Positions 4,010 to 11,350 of a stretch of 11,350 nucleotides of DNA are shown here, piece by piece. Source of the DNA: Candidatus Hestiella acidicharens (GTDB lineage: Archaea; Thermoproteota; Thermoprotei_A; Sulfolobales; Acidilobaceae). Every line of letters begins with the position of its first letter. Within the stretch, counting starts at the first letter, position 1. The stretch is taken from assembly GCA_015523575.1 (NCBI GenBank), contig WAJZ01000041.1, positions 1-11,350 of the forward strand, written 5' to 3'. The position numbers and the translations under genes were made by a program. Under the pieces are notes generated by a model. The model was not told the origin of the DNA. It was given only the letters and a program-made list of their open reading frames with translations, and did no database searches.

Positions 4010-6202
4010 TTAATGCAGGGAGATTCTCTTCAGTTGGTTTGATATTTTTTCATACATCTCCACAACTTCCTTCGTCAGGCTTGGAGGTATTTTCTTTAGT
4101 GCCATATCGAAGTGCCTGAACTCTACAGGAGAGACCTCGAACTTCTCCCTGAGTTTCATCATAACTGCTTCTCTTACTACTGCTGCTATGTCTGCGCCAG
4201 TGTATCCTTCCGTGAGGGAGGCCAGTTTTTCTATGCTTACATCCGAGGCTAGGGGGACGTTCCTTAAGTGTATCTTGAATATCTGCTTCCTCGACTCTAG
4301 ATCAGGTGGAGGCACGTATATAAGCCTGTCAAACCTTCCAGGTCTCAGCAGCGCAGGGTCTATTATGTCTGGCCTGTTACTAGCTCCTATAACCACGACG
4401 TTGGAGAGGGGGAGTATTCCATCAAGCTCTGTTAGAAGCTGGTTTATTATCCTATCTGTTACTCCAGAAGAGTCGCTCCTGTAACCCCTTGCAGGAGTGA
4501 TTGAGTCTATTTCATCAAAGAACACAACAGTTGGTGCTACCTGCCTTGCCCTCTCGAAGATTTTTCTTACTGCTTTCTCGCTCTCACCAACCCACTTGCT
4601 CAGCACCTCAGGACCCCTTATTGTTATGAAGTTAGCCCCGCTTTCAGTCGCTACTGCCTTTGCCAATAGCGTCTTCCCAGTCCCAGGGGGGCCGAAGAGC
4701 AACACGCCTTTAGGAGGTTGAATGCCCATTTTACTGAAAACCTCGGGGTACTTCATTGGCCACTCTATTGATTCCCTCAACTCTTGTTTTACGTTCTCTA
4801 GGCCTCCTATATCATCCCAATGAACCTCTGGAAGCTCAACGAAGACCTCCCTTATTAGAGAAGGCCTTATTAGTTTCATTGCGTCCATAAAATGTTTCAT
4901 AGACACCTCAAGGCTTTTTAACACGTCTGGCCTAACGATCTCGTTCTTTGTGAGGTCTGCCCTGCCACTCTTCATGAATTCCCTTAAAGCTGCCATTGCT
5001 GATTCCTTTACTAACGCTGCTAGATCTGCACCTGTGTAGCCGTTCGTCAACTCAGCTATTTTTTCTAAGTCAACGTCTCCAGCCAAGGGAACGTTTCTAG
5101 TGTGTACTTTCAAAATTTCGACCCTAGCCCTCTTATCAGGGGGCCTTATCTCTATTTCTCTATCAAATCTCCCTGGCCTTCTGAGGGCTGGGTCGATGTC
5201 ATCTGGCCTGTTCGTTGCCCCTATTACTATAACCCTACCCCTCTCATGCATACCATCGAGGAGCGTCAGTAGTTGTGCAACTACCCTTTTTTCTACCTCT
5301 CCGCTCACCTCTTCCCTCTTTGGGGCTATCGCATCTATTTCATCAATAAATATTATTGCTGGAGCATTGTTCTGCGCTTCATTAAAAGCTTCCCTCAGCC
5401 TCTGTTCGCTCTCGCCGTAGAACTTGCTCATTATCTCAGGTCCATTAATTGCTATGAAATAGGCACCTACTTCGTTTGCGAGTGCTTTTGCCAATAGCGT
5501 CTTCCCAGTCCCAGGGGGGCCGAAGAGCAACACGCCTTTAGGAGGCTCTATACCAAGCCTTTTAAACACCTCTGGATGCCTCATTGGCAATTCTGCTATT
5601 TCCCTTATCCTCTCCTTCGCTTCCTCAAGGTCTCCTATATCTTCCCATGTAACCCTTGTTGTTCTATGTATGGGGAACTCACTTTCTTTTACTGGTTCGT
5701 TTCTAAGCTCAATCATTGTCTTTTCCGTTACATAAACTATATCTACAGGCTTTGTCTGTATGACTACGAGGGGTATTTCACCCTGAACTAAGACAAGCTC
5801 TCCTTGGGACAGTGGCTTCCTTATGAACTCGTCCTTGATGTCCGATGGTGATAGGTAGAAGCTTATTCCAAAGGGCTCCGTTTTCTCTAGTGGTGCAAAC
5901 ACTATCTTTTCAGCTGGCTTCACCTTTTCTGCCTTTTCAACGTCAACATAATCACCAATGCTGACTCCGAGCGACCACCTCAGGTAGCCATCCATTCTTA
6001 TTATTCCGGTATCTTCATCTTCTGAATGGAGTGGCCATACAACCGCCACTACTTGACTTTTCTTAGATATAACCCTCACGAAGTCGCCAGTCTCTATGTT
6101 GAGTTGCTTCATCGTCTGTTGGTCGAGCCTTACTATCTTCCTTCCTGGGGTATCAGTCCTATACGCTTCTGCTACCATAAGGGTTGCGCTTTCTCCAGCC
6201 AT
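4010..6202 (-). CDS. cdc48: Cdc48/VAT-type AAA+ ATPase (p97 homologue)
   Basis: The product is 730 aa, close to the length of archaeal VAT/Cdc48. It unfolds proteins and delivers them to the proteasome, as a cytosolic hexamer. The N-domain (about 1-180) is the double-psi barrel plus four-stranded barrel ([18 protein letters not shown]). D1 has Walker A GPPGTGKT at 228-235, pore loop SKFYGES, Walker B IIFIDEID at 283-290 and RRPGRFDR. D2 has Walker A at 504-511, pore loop SKWVGES, Walker B VVFFDEID at 559-566 and LRPGRFDR. The C-terminus ends ISLH, without a hydrophobic-Tyr-X proteasome-docking motif. ATG 6202 is preferred over GTG codons at 6214 and 6211 because a TATA box centred 26 bp upstream would make it leaderless. 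The two P-loops share 59 bp of identical DNA. The gene leads a two-gene unit with the CYTH gene. Confidence 0.97.
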   Translation of the reverse strand: MAGESATLMVAEAYRTDTPGRKIVRLDQQTMKQLNIETGDFVRVISKKSQVVAVVWPLHSEDEDTGIIRMDGYLRWSLGVSIGDYVDVEKAEKVKPAEKIVFAPLEKTEPFGISFYLSPSDIKDEFIRKPLSQGELVLVQGEIPLVVIQTKPVDIVYVTEKTMIELRNEPVKESEFPIHRTTRVTWEDIGDLEEAKERIREIAELPMRHPEVFKRLGIEPPKGVLLFGPPGTGKTLLAKALANEVGAYFIAINGPEIMSKFYGESEQRLREAFNEAQNNAPAIIFIDEIDAIAPKREEVSGEVEKRVVAQLLTLLDGMHERGRVIVIGATNRPDDIDPALRRPGRFDREIEIRPPDKRARVEILKVHTRNVPLAGDVDLEKIAELTNGYTGADLAALVKESAMAALREFMKSGRADLTKNEIVRPDVLKSLEVSMKHFMDAMKLIRPSLIREVFVELPEVHWDDIGGLENVKQELRESIEWPMKYPEVFSKMGIQPPKGVLLFGPPGTGKTLLAKAVATESGANFITIRGPEVLSKWVGESEKAVRKIFERARQVAPTVVFFDEIDSITPARGYRSDSSGVTDRIINQLLTELDGILPLSNVVVIGASNRPDIIDPALLRPGRFDRLIYVPPPDLESRKQIFKIHLRNVPLASDVSIEKLASLTEGYTGADIAAVVREAVMMKLREKFEVSPVEFRHFDMALKKIPPSLTKEVVEMYEKISNQLKRISLH
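4659..4717 (-). repeat. D2 P-loop copy of a 59-bp exact repeat in cdc48
   Basis: This segment encodes [20 protein letters not shown] of the D2 ATPase domain. It is base-for-base identical to 5487-5545, including every third codon position; identity stops sharply on both sides. Confidence 0.95.
5487..5545 (-). repeat. D1 P-loop copy of a 59-bp exact repeat in cdc48
   Basis: This is the D1 counterpart of 4659-4717, also identical at synonymous positions, while neighbouring homologous parts of D1 and D2 differ freely in codon choice. Recent sequence transfer between the two domains is the simplest reading. Confidence 0.95.
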
Positions 6203-6224
6203 ACTCAACACCACATTTTTATTT

Positions 6225-6232
6225 GATTTAAA
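6225..6232 (-). promoter_or_regulatory. TATA box of cdc48
   Basis: On the minus strand AACC precedes TTTAAATC. The box centre is about 26 bp from the A of ATG 6202, so the message is expected to be leaderless or nearly so. No Shine-Dalgarno sequence precedes that ATG, which agrees. Confidence 0.65.
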
Positions 6233-6306
6233 GGTTAAAAGCGTGCCTTCATGAAGCTAAGGTGCTCTCATTCCCTTGTTCCTCTCTAGGCGTTCATTCC
6301 AATCAT

Positions 6307-6406
6307 TTTTATATAAGCTCATGATAACGCTTAGAGGTTTCCACCCAATCTAAAGGAACTAATTATGGGTGGCATTTATCTTCAACGGCACGGGACAAAT
6401 CTAAGC
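6307..6406. ncRNA. Candidate small structured RNA with its own TATA-like element
   Basis: TTTTATATAAG at about 6307-6316 is a good TATA-like element on either strand. Read rightward, a start about 25 nt later falls near 6333-6338. Two perfect 7-bp inverted repeats are nested downstream: GCTTAGA (6329-6335) with TCTAAGC (6400-6406), and inside it CCACCCA (6341-6347) with TGGGTGG (6366-6372). The enclosed internal loop lies on the 3' side. No known RNA family is recognised, and box C/D or H/ACA hallmarks are not convincing. The strand is undetermined. Confidence 0.22.
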
Positions 6407-6616
6407 TTTAAGAGGCTCGAAACGTTGCTTCCATCACCCTTCAAATAGTAGCTTAGTTATCAACCTATTTTTCTTTAATAATTAAAAATTTCCCCTCTAT
6501 GTGGTATTAAACTATTTGTAAAACGATTCACAGTGTTTTCTTCTTAGGAATTAACTTTGTGTGGCATTACAGGGAAATATAATACTGATATGAGAACGTC
6601 ATTATTAAATACATAA

Positions 6617-6624
6617 TTTAAAAT
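6617..6624 (+). promoter_or_regulatory. TATA box of the acyl-CoA synthetase gene cluster
   Basis: TTTAAAAT lies about 25 bp before an expected start near 6646. The ribosome binding site GGGG at 6648-6651 then precedes the GTG start at 6659 by 7 nt. The leader would be very short. This is the only clear promoter seen for the tightly packed genes to the right. Confidence 0.55.
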
Positions 6625-6658
6625 CACTTGTGACATCTATGTTATTAGGGGAAATGTA

Positions 6659-8797
6659 GTGCAGAGAACTCCAATAGACGTGTTCTTTGAACCAAAAAGC
6701 GTGGCAGTCGTAGGCGCCTCTCCAAGGGAGGGAAGTCTTGGCAGGGCTATATTAGAAAACATAAGCAGGAATTACAAGGGGAGCGTATATGCAGTAAATC
6801 CTAGGCATGAAAAGATATTGGGGATAAGGTCTTACCCTTCACTAAGTAGCATAGATGGAGAAGTTGATATAGCAGTTATAGCAATAGATGCTTCGAGGGT
6901 GCCAAGCGTTATTGAGGATGCTGGGAGAAAGAAGGTAAAGGGGGTTATAATAGTAAGCGGGGGCTTTGCCGAGACCGGCACCCAAGAGGGTGAGAGGCTT
7001 CAAAAAGAGGTCATAGATATTGCCACAAAATATAACATAAGGGTTCTCGGGCCTAATTGCATAGGGATTTTTAATTCCTACAATGGCATTGATACTTTCT
7101 TCCTTCCCTATGAGAAGATGAGGAGACCTAAAAGGGGGAACATTTCAATAATAAGCCAGAGTGGGGCACTGCTTGCAACGCTAATGGATTGGGTTGCTTC
7201 CAAAAACATAAGGATCGGAAAGGCAATAAACTTTGGAAACAAGGTAGACGTTGGTGAAATAGAGTCTATGGACTATTTCGCAAGAGATAAAGAAACAAAA
7301 GTCATACTCATGTATCTTGAGGGCATAACCCCTGGAAGTGGTCCCGCTTTTATTGAAACGGCAAAGAAAGTTACTTCAGTTTACAAAAAACCAATAATAC
7401 TTGTAAAGGGTGGAAAGACTTCAGGGGGCGCAAAGGCTGCAAAGAGCCATACTGCTTCCTTAGCTGGCTCCTACGAAATATTTAAGGCTGCAGCAAAGCA
7501 ATCTAACATAATAATAGCTAAGGACCTCGAGGAGCTCTTCGATATAGCCAAGGTTATAGCATCAAACAACCTTCCTCTAGGTAATAGAGTTGCCGTCATA
7601 ACGAACTCCGGAGGCCACGGCGTTATCTCTACTGATACACTAGTAGAGAACGGGCTCGTGATGGCTGAGATTTCCCAGGAAACTAAGGAAAAGCTAAGGC
7701 AACTGTTTCCTTCCAGGGTTTCGATTAACAACCCAATCGATTTTACTGGCGATGCTAGGCCTGCCTACTACGAGGAGATACTTGACCTTTTAGCTAACAA
7801 CAACGAGGCAGATCTTTTCCTTGTAGTAGCGCTCGTCCAGCCACCAACGATGGACCTTTCTATAGGCGATTTAATATATGGTTTTACGAAAAAACACCCT
7901 GAAAAGCCAATCGCTGTTGTAACAATTGGCTCTAAGTATGGGGAAAGGTTAAAAAGAATGCTCGAAAGAAAGGGAATACCTACATTCGAGTTTCCAGATA
8001 GGGCGTCAAAGGCGCTAGCAGTCCTCTATAAGTTCAGAAAATCCTTAGAGGCCAATTATGATGATTGTTATAGAGAAAACTTATCGAAAGCAGCCTTGGT
8101 AAGTTCAAGGAAGATAATTACCAACGCCTTAAATGACGGTAGGTCAAAGCTTTTGGAAAATGAGGCGTTGGACTTATTGGAAGCATTTGGTATAGGCATC
8201 GCCAAGTATTGTATGATTAGCGATCCAAAGGAGTTTAAAACCTGCGCTAAGGATCTAAACTATCCTGTTGCAATGAAGGTAGTTAGCAGGGATGTGATTC
8301 ATAAGACAGAAGCAGGTGGAGTATTGCTTGATATTAACAACGAAAATGAAGTAATGGAAGGTTATAAAAGAATTGTGGAAAGTGTTAAGCATAATGTTCC
8401 TAACGCTAGGATAGAGGGTGTTATTGTACAAGAAATGGTTAAAAAGGGGCAGGAGATAATTATAGGAGGGAAAAGGGATGAGGTATTTGGCCCTGTAGTG
8501 CTCTTCGGGCTAGGGGGTATATATACAGAGGTATTGGGCGATGTTACAATGGGTATCTCGCCGATAACTAGTTGCGATGCCCTAAATATGGTAAATGGGA
8601 TAAAGAGCGTAAAGATTTTAAATGGCTATAGGGGCTTTGAGCCAGTTAACAAGGTAGCTTTGGCAAAGTATGTGATGAGGGTCAGTGAGCTGATGCTTGC
8701 AAATCCGGAGATAAAAGAGATAGATATAAATCCTCTTATAGCATACAAAGAAGGAGCTGTAGCTGTGGACGCGCGCATCATATTAGAGGGTGGTTAG
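6659..8797 (+). CDS. Acetate/acyl-CoA ligase (ADP-forming), fused alpha-beta subunits
   Basis: This 712-aa enzyme converts acyl-CoA, ADP and phosphate to acid, ATP and CoA. In archaea this step conserves energy at the end of sugar, peptide or fatty-acid breakdown. Domains in order: a CoA-binding Rossmann domain (VAVVGASPREGSLGRAILEN, about 15-35), two succinyl-CoA-synthetase-like domains (GPNCIGIFN at 131-139, SQSGALLATLMDW at 166-178), and the phosphohistidine loop AKSHTASLAG with H264. A C-terminal ATP-grasp half (about 490-712) follows, with VVSRDVIHKTEAGGV carrying H548, the second family histidine. The end, EIDINPL, is typical. In Pyrococcus the two halves are separate subunits; here they are fused. 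GTG is chosen for the GGGG motif 7 nt upstream and the family N-terminus. The stop overlaps the next start by 1 nt. The acyl substrate cannot be inferred. Confidence 0.93.
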   Translation: MQRTPIDVFFEPKSVAVVGASPREGSLGRAILENISRNYKGSVYAVNPRHEKILGIRSYPSLSSIDGEVDIAVIAIDASRVPSVIEDAGRKKVKGVIIVSGGFAETGTQEGERLQKEVIDIATKYNIRVLGPNCIGIFNSYNGIDTFFLPYEKMRRPKRGNISIISQSGALLATLMDWVASKNIRIGKAINFGNKVDVGEIESMDYFARDKETKVILMYLEGITPGSGPAFIETAKKVTSVYKKPIILVKGGKTSGGAKAAKSHTASLAGSYEIFKAAAKQSNIIIAKDLEELFDIAKVIASNNLPLGNRVAVITNSGGHGVISTDTLVENGLVMAEISQETKEKLRQLFPSRVSINNPIDFTGDARPAYYEEILDLLANNNEADLFLVVALVQPPTMDLSIGDLIYGFTKKHPEKPIAVVTIGSKYGERLKRMLERKGIPTFEFPDRASKALAVLYKFRKSLEANYDDCYRENLSKAALVSSRKIITNALNDGRSKLLENEALDLLEAFGIGIAKYCMISDPKEFKTCAKDLNYPVAMKVVSRDVIHKTEAGGVLLDINNENEVMEGYKRIVESVKHNVPNARIEGVIVQEMVKKGQEIIIGGKRDEVFGPVVLFGLGGIYTEVLGDVTMGISPITSCDALNMVNGIKSVKILNGYRGFEPVNKVALAKYVMRVSELMLANPEIKEIDINPLIAYKEGAVAVDARIILEGG

Positions 8798-9708
8798 TGT
8801 TGCCGGATGGCAGTCAAAAAGTCCAACCTGATCAAAACGAAATTAAAGAAGAAGATTTTTTAAAGGCTATTGATGAGATAAAGGATAAGATCCTTGATAT
8901 AAAGGTTCAGAGAAGAAAGTTAATAGAAGAGCTAAGATCCTTGAGGGACAAGAGAAGGAAGTTAATAGAAGAGAAGAAGGAACTGGTAGGCAGGTTGTTG
9001 AGCCTAAGGGATGAAAGGAAAAGAAAGCTCGATGAATTAGAAAAGGTAAAGAAGGAGAAAGACGAGGCTAACAAAGAGTTCAGGGAAAGGCTTGACCAGC
9101 TAAGAGTGGTGCAACAGCTTGCACAGAAGGAGGGAAACCTAGCGAAGCTGAGCCTAAGGAGGATTCAGAAAAGGATAGAGGAGTTGGAGTGGAGGCAGCA
9201 GACGAGCATATTGACACCTGAAGAAGAAAAGAGGATAATAGCGGAGATAGACAGGCTAGAAGAATTGATGGAGAAGGTTAGAAAGGCAAGGCAAGAGGAG
9301 GTTTCCGTCCTTGAGCTCGAGGCGAATGTAAAGGGTCTGAAGTTAAAGCTTTCCCAAGCGATAAACAAGGCAAATGAGCTAAGGGAAGGCATAGGTAGGC
9401 TAAAAGCAGAAATAGCTTCTCTCATGCCAAAAATAGATGAATATAATAAGAACATAGATTTTATAGCAGGCCAGATACAGGAGAAGAACCAAACCATTGA
9501 AGAGATGAGTAGGAAGCTCGACTCCCTATACCAAGAATATAGAGACAAAATGGTAAAGCTAAAAGAGATGAAGATAGCAAGGCAGAGGGGCATACAGCTT
9601 GACCTATTAGAACAGAAGAGGAGAGAAATAGAAGAGAAGGAAAAGAAGGGTGAGGCTTTAACGCTTGACGAACTCAGAATACTCTATGGGGATCTCGATA
9701 ATATATGA
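8797..9708 (+). CDS. Archaeal coiled-coil protein, COG1340-like
   Basis: The product is 303 aa, almost entirely coiled coil from about residue 18 to 285. Heptads are rich in Lys, Glu, Arg and Leu, as in QRRKLIEELRSLRDKRRKL. A break at RIEELEWRQQTSILTPEEEK (about 129-148) is a hallmark of the archaeal COG1340-type proteins, sometimes mislabelled phosphoserine phosphatase. The tail GEALTLDELRILYGD forms a short helical end. There are no membrane segments and no enzyme motif. The function of the family is unknown. GTG 8797 overlaps the upstream TAG by one base, with GAGGGTGG just before it. The stop overlaps the next ATG by 4 nt, so it is translationally coupled on both sides. Confidence 0.82.
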   Translation: MLPDGSQKVQPDQNEIKEEDFLKAIDEIKDKILDIKVQRRKLIEELRSLRDKRRKLIEEKKELVGRLLSLRDERKRKLDELEKVKKEKDEANKEFRERLDQLRVVQQLAQKEGNLAKLSLRRIQKRIEELEWRQQTSILTPEEEKRIIAEIDRLEELMEKVRKARQEEVSVLELEANVKGLKLKLSQAINKANELREGIGRLKAEIASLMPKIDEYNKNIDFIAGQIQEKNQTIEEMSRKLDSLYQEYRDKMVKLKEMKIARQRGIQLDLLEQKRREIEEKEKKGEALTLDELRILYGDLDNI

Positions 9709-10280
9709 AAGCAGAAGGAAAGGGTATAGGGCCTTATTATGAGTTTATAGCAATTTTGTGTGGACAAAGGTACACGATGCCCTTGGGTTTGGTTTTTGGG
9801 AAGTATCCGACGTTTTTCGTCTACAAATCTGCTAGGATGTCTAACTATTTATATAAAGAAAAGCCAAATTCGGTTTACTTATTGTCGCCTCTGGATCCAA
9901 TGCTATTTATAAAGAGCTTGAGACATGAACTTGAAACAGAATTAAGCTATAGAGAAGGATGTCCGCAACCAGATGGTAGGCTTGGTCTATGGTACTATTG
10001 CAAGGCTCTGTTTTCATATGAGGATAAAGAAAGATATGCGTTTAGGTGTGAGAACTTACAGAAAATCGGTGGGGAGTGTGGACCCTACAGTAGGGTTTAT
10101 GGATGTATTGTCGAGCTACTGGTAGTGCTGACGAAGTTACAGGCTGGCATTAGAGAACCATGGTTTTTCGAATATGCTAAAGGGCTTAGGTGGTGCGTAG
10201 AAAGGTCCTCGAACGGAGATGAAAGACTTGTTAGCCTATCTGATGAAATATTGCGGTCTATTGAAGAATATATTAGATAG
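9705..10280 (+). CDS. DUF447-like protein of the archaeal C1/pterin neighbourhood
   Basis: This 191-aa protein resembles the DUF447 family, a flavin-reductase-like split-barrel family of unknown function in archaea and methylotrophs. Matching segments are the first strand YYEFIAILCG, the MPLGLVFG strand (in place of the usual A-P-I-G), a FVYKSARMSNYLYKEKP strand-helix, and LLSPLDPMLFIKSL. The C-terminal YSRVYGCIVELLVVLTKLQ corresponds to the family's conserved E-x-x-V-x-x-(S/T) helix. The terminal helix SDEILRSIEEYIR also fits. DUF447 genes are known to sit near methanopterin-related genes, and here the next gene is MptE-like. ATG 9705 is in an ATGA overlap with the coiled-coil gene. The identification is by pattern and is moderately sure. 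Confidence 0.65.
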   Translation: MKAEGKGIGPYYEFIAILCGQRYTMPLGLVFGKYPTFFVYKSARMSNYLYKEKPNSVYLLSPLDPMLFIKSLRHELETELSYREGCPQPDGRLGLWYYCKALFSYEDKERYAFRCENLQKIGGECGPYSRVYGCIVELLVVLTKLQAGIREPWFFEYAKGLRWCVERSSNGDERLVSLSDEILRSIEEYIR

Positions 10281-10983
10281 GTTTGAGAGTATATTAGATG
10301 GTTATACAACTATAGTTGAACCTACTATGAAATACCCTAGGCATAGAGAGCTGGAGTCATCAATGGAGGTTGCCTCTAGTAGCTGCTGTGAAAAGATGTG
10401 CAAAATCCTCTATATGCTTTACCGCAATATAAATGGGAGGAAAATCTGTATATTCGGGCCAGGGGGTACAAGCACGATAGGCTGTGACCTTTTTGCGGGA
10501 CCAGAGGGTGGACTGGTTAACACGCTAAGCGCTGGAGTGAAGATGCTCTACGTTACAAGCGATGCGGACTCTTCGGCGAAGCTACTAAACTCTATGTACT
10601 ATGGCGCTCTCATAAAGTTTTACCATGTTCATGGAGACAATTTATTTAGGACTAAACAGCTAATTATGTTAGATGATAACATAGCCTTCACAACCCAAGT
10701 TGAAACGCCTTATTGCTTTCTTCCAGTTGGTTCATTTACTGATGGAGATAGGGCAGTAGCCATCTCAATGGCCTTAGGAGCCTCTAGGATAGAGGTTAGG
10801 GGTTTTAACTTTAATGAGGTCTTGTGCCATCACAAGGATGCATGTTTCTATGATAAAATTATAAAGTTATCTTTATCTAGGAGAATTTTAACCTTCTTAT
10901 CAAAGAAGTTGGGCTATGGGATGACGTTCGAAGGCTCTAATATGGTGTTTGATGCGGAGGAATCAAGCAACCAAAACTTATAA
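10219..10983 (+). CDS. mptE: MptE-like 6-hydroxymethyl-7,8-dihydropterin pyrophosphokinase (DUF115)
   Basis: The product is 254 aa and matches the archaeal MptE family. The enzyme transfers pyrophosphate from ATP to 6-hydroxymethyl-dihydropterin in tetrahydromethanopterin-type C1 carrier synthesis. Visible motifs are KICIFGPGG (about 75-83), the acidic pair DAD in LYVTSDADSS, FYHVHGDN, IAFTTQ, SFTDGDRAVA and IEVRGFNF. The glycine-rich ADGA segment usual before the DxD is replaced by AGPEGG, and the usual D-L-D-G is DADS, so this is a divergent member. ATG 10219 gives a 62-bp overlap with the upstream gene; TTG 10261 or ATG 10327 are alternatives, and the conserved part begins after about residue 37. 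Several cysteines (SSCCEKMC, about 54-61) are unusual. It precedes moeA. Confidence 0.78.
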   Translation: MKDLLAYLMKYCGLLKNILDRFESILDGYTTIVEPTMKYPRHRELESSMEVASSSCCEKMCKILYMLYRNINGRKICIFGPGGTSTIGCDLFAGPEGGLVNTLSAGVKMLYVTSDADSSAKLLNSMYYGALIKFYHVHGDNLFRTKQLIMLDDNIAFTTQVETPYCFLPVGSFTDGDRAVAISMALGASRIEVRGFNFNEVLCHHKDACFYDKIIKLSLSRRILTFLSKKLGYGMTFEGSNMVFDAEESSNQNL

Positions 10984-11017
10984 GGACTTTTCTATGGTTT
11001 ATACTATAGGACTAGCG

Positions 11018-11350
11018 ATGTCCAAGTCAAAGATGAAGGGCTTTAAGGAATTGATGAAAGTTGAAGATGCACTTAGGTTGTTGCTCCAAAGCATAAAAAT
11101 TCCTCAAATCGAATGCAGAAAAGTTTTTGTGGAAGAAAGCATTGGTGGTGTGGCTTGCGAGAAAGTAAGTTCGGAGGCAGAGATACCGCCTTTTGATAGG
11201 AGCGCCGTTGATGGCTATGCGGTAATATCATCAGATACTTTGAGTGCATCGGTAACAAACCCGATCACGCTTAAGGTTGTGGGGGAGGTAAAGGCTGGTG
11301 TTGACCCAAAAGATGTTCCAAGCATAAAGCACGGCGAAGCTGTAATAATA
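11018..11350 (+). CDS. moeA: MoeA-type molybdopterin molybdenumtransferase, N-terminal part (cut by window edge)
   Basis: There are 111 codons before the window ends. MoeA inserts molybdate or tungstate into adenylylated molybdopterin. The sequence MKGFKELMKVEDALRLLLQS is the typical first helix. EIPPFDRSAVDGYAV (residues 55-69) is the MoeA/gephyrin signature with its conserved P-x-F-D-x-S-x-x-D-G-Y-A. ITLKVVGEVKAGVDP and HGEAVII follow in the family order. The start is uncertain. ATG 11018 has AGGA 6 nt before it. An in-frame ATG at 10994 has AAGGA overlapping the upstream stop. ATG 11033 would give the shortest form. The gene follows the mptE-like gene by 34 bp and is probably in the same transcription unit. 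A TATA-like ttatactat at 11000-11008 lies too close to count as its promoter. Confidence 0.92.
   Translation, partial: MSKSKMKGFKELMKVEDALRLLLQSIKIPQIECRKVFVEESIGGVACEKVSSEAEIPPFDRSAVDGYAVISSDTLSASVTNPITLKVVGEVKAGVDPKDVPSIKHGEAVII

Larger units (their letters stand above)
6203..6658. other. 456-bp intergenic region between divergent cdc48 and acyl-CoA synthetase genes
   Basis: No gene-sized frame is present on either strand. The region holds the cdc48 promoter at its left end, the synthetase promoter at its right end, and an unexplained TATA-like element with nested inverted repeats at 6307-6406. The stretch 6460-6640 is very A/T-rich with short T and A runs and is otherwise featureless to the eye. 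Confidence 0.7.

Noticed and set aside
4188..5791. Several plus-strand ORFs opposite cdc48
   Set aside because: They are antisense by-products of the strongly conserved AAA ATPase coding sequence; their low-complexity Ser/Leu-rich translations fit that.
6257..6322. 21-codon ORF on the minus strand (MSLYKNDWNERLE...)
   Set aside because: It overlaps a TATA-like sequence at its start, lacks a ribosome binding site and is too short to support without homologues.
6411..6441. Minus-strand GTGATGG as a box C-like motif
   Set aside because: The motif deviates from RUGAUGA and no CUGA follows within a guide-RNA length.
1..11350. CRISPR array or insertion sequence
   Set aside because: No spaced direct repeats, no transposase-like frame and no terminal inverted repeats were seen.

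Overview
The window comes from an archaeon, most likely a thermophilic member of the Thermoproteota (crenarchaeal side). The evidence is gene content: ribosomal protein S19e, a two-domain Cdc48/VAT ATPase, a fused ADP-forming acyl-CoA synthetase, an archaeal COG1340-type coiled-coil protein and an MptE-like pterin pyrophosphokinase. Archaeal TATA boxes sit about 25 nt before inferred transcription starts, AGG/ATA codons are frequent, and GTG and TTG starts are common. The genus cannot be decided from the sequence alone.

Left part, about 1-2700: an eroding accessory region. It holds a frameshifted P-loop ATPase remnant (minus, 1-245) and a DNA/RNA methyltransferase remnant (plus, 246-623). The methyltransferase frame was broken by a clean 13-bp tandem duplication and restored by eye at two points. 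Then come an intact but unrecognised 187-aa gene (minus, 644-1207) and an AbiEi-like winged-helix gene (1308-2009) overlapping the 5' part of an AbiEii-like nucleotidyltransferase. Last is a RelB/RelE-type pair on the minus strand. The nucleotidyltransferase and RelE genes point tail to tail, and both have lost their 3' ends at one shared junction near 2250. An intact tRNA-Val(CAC) (minus, 2771-2846) borders the region with its 3' end facing the decayed genes, as expected for an old tRNA-targeted integration. No duplicated tRNA 3' end was found in the window.

Middle part, 2847-6202: housekeeping genes. rps19e runs rightward. A minus-strand pair, cdc48 followed by a CYTH-domain phosphohydrolase/cyclase-like gene, runs toward it. 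rps19e and the CYTH gene end in the same CTAG palindrome. In cdc48 the D1 and D2 P-loop segments are identical over 59 bp of DNA, a sign of intragenic gene conversion. A 456-bp intergenic stretch (6203-6658) separates cdc48 from the divergent acyl-CoA synthetase gene. It carries promoter elements for both and a pair of nested inverted repeats that could form a small RNA.

Right part, 6659-11350: a tightly packed plus-strand cluster. Its order is fused acyl-CoA synthetase (ADP-forming), COG1340-like coiled-coil protein, DUF447-like protein, MptE-like 6-hydroxymethyl-dihydropterin pyrophosphokinase, and the 5' part of moeA. The first four genes overlap by 1, 4 and about 62 bp, and moeA follows after 34 bp. 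Energy-conserving acyl-CoA cleavage is thus linked with pterin (C1 carrier) and molybdopterin cofactor synthesis. The MptE-like protein keeps the HGDN, TTQ, FTDGDRA and DxD motifs but has an altered ADG-type segment.
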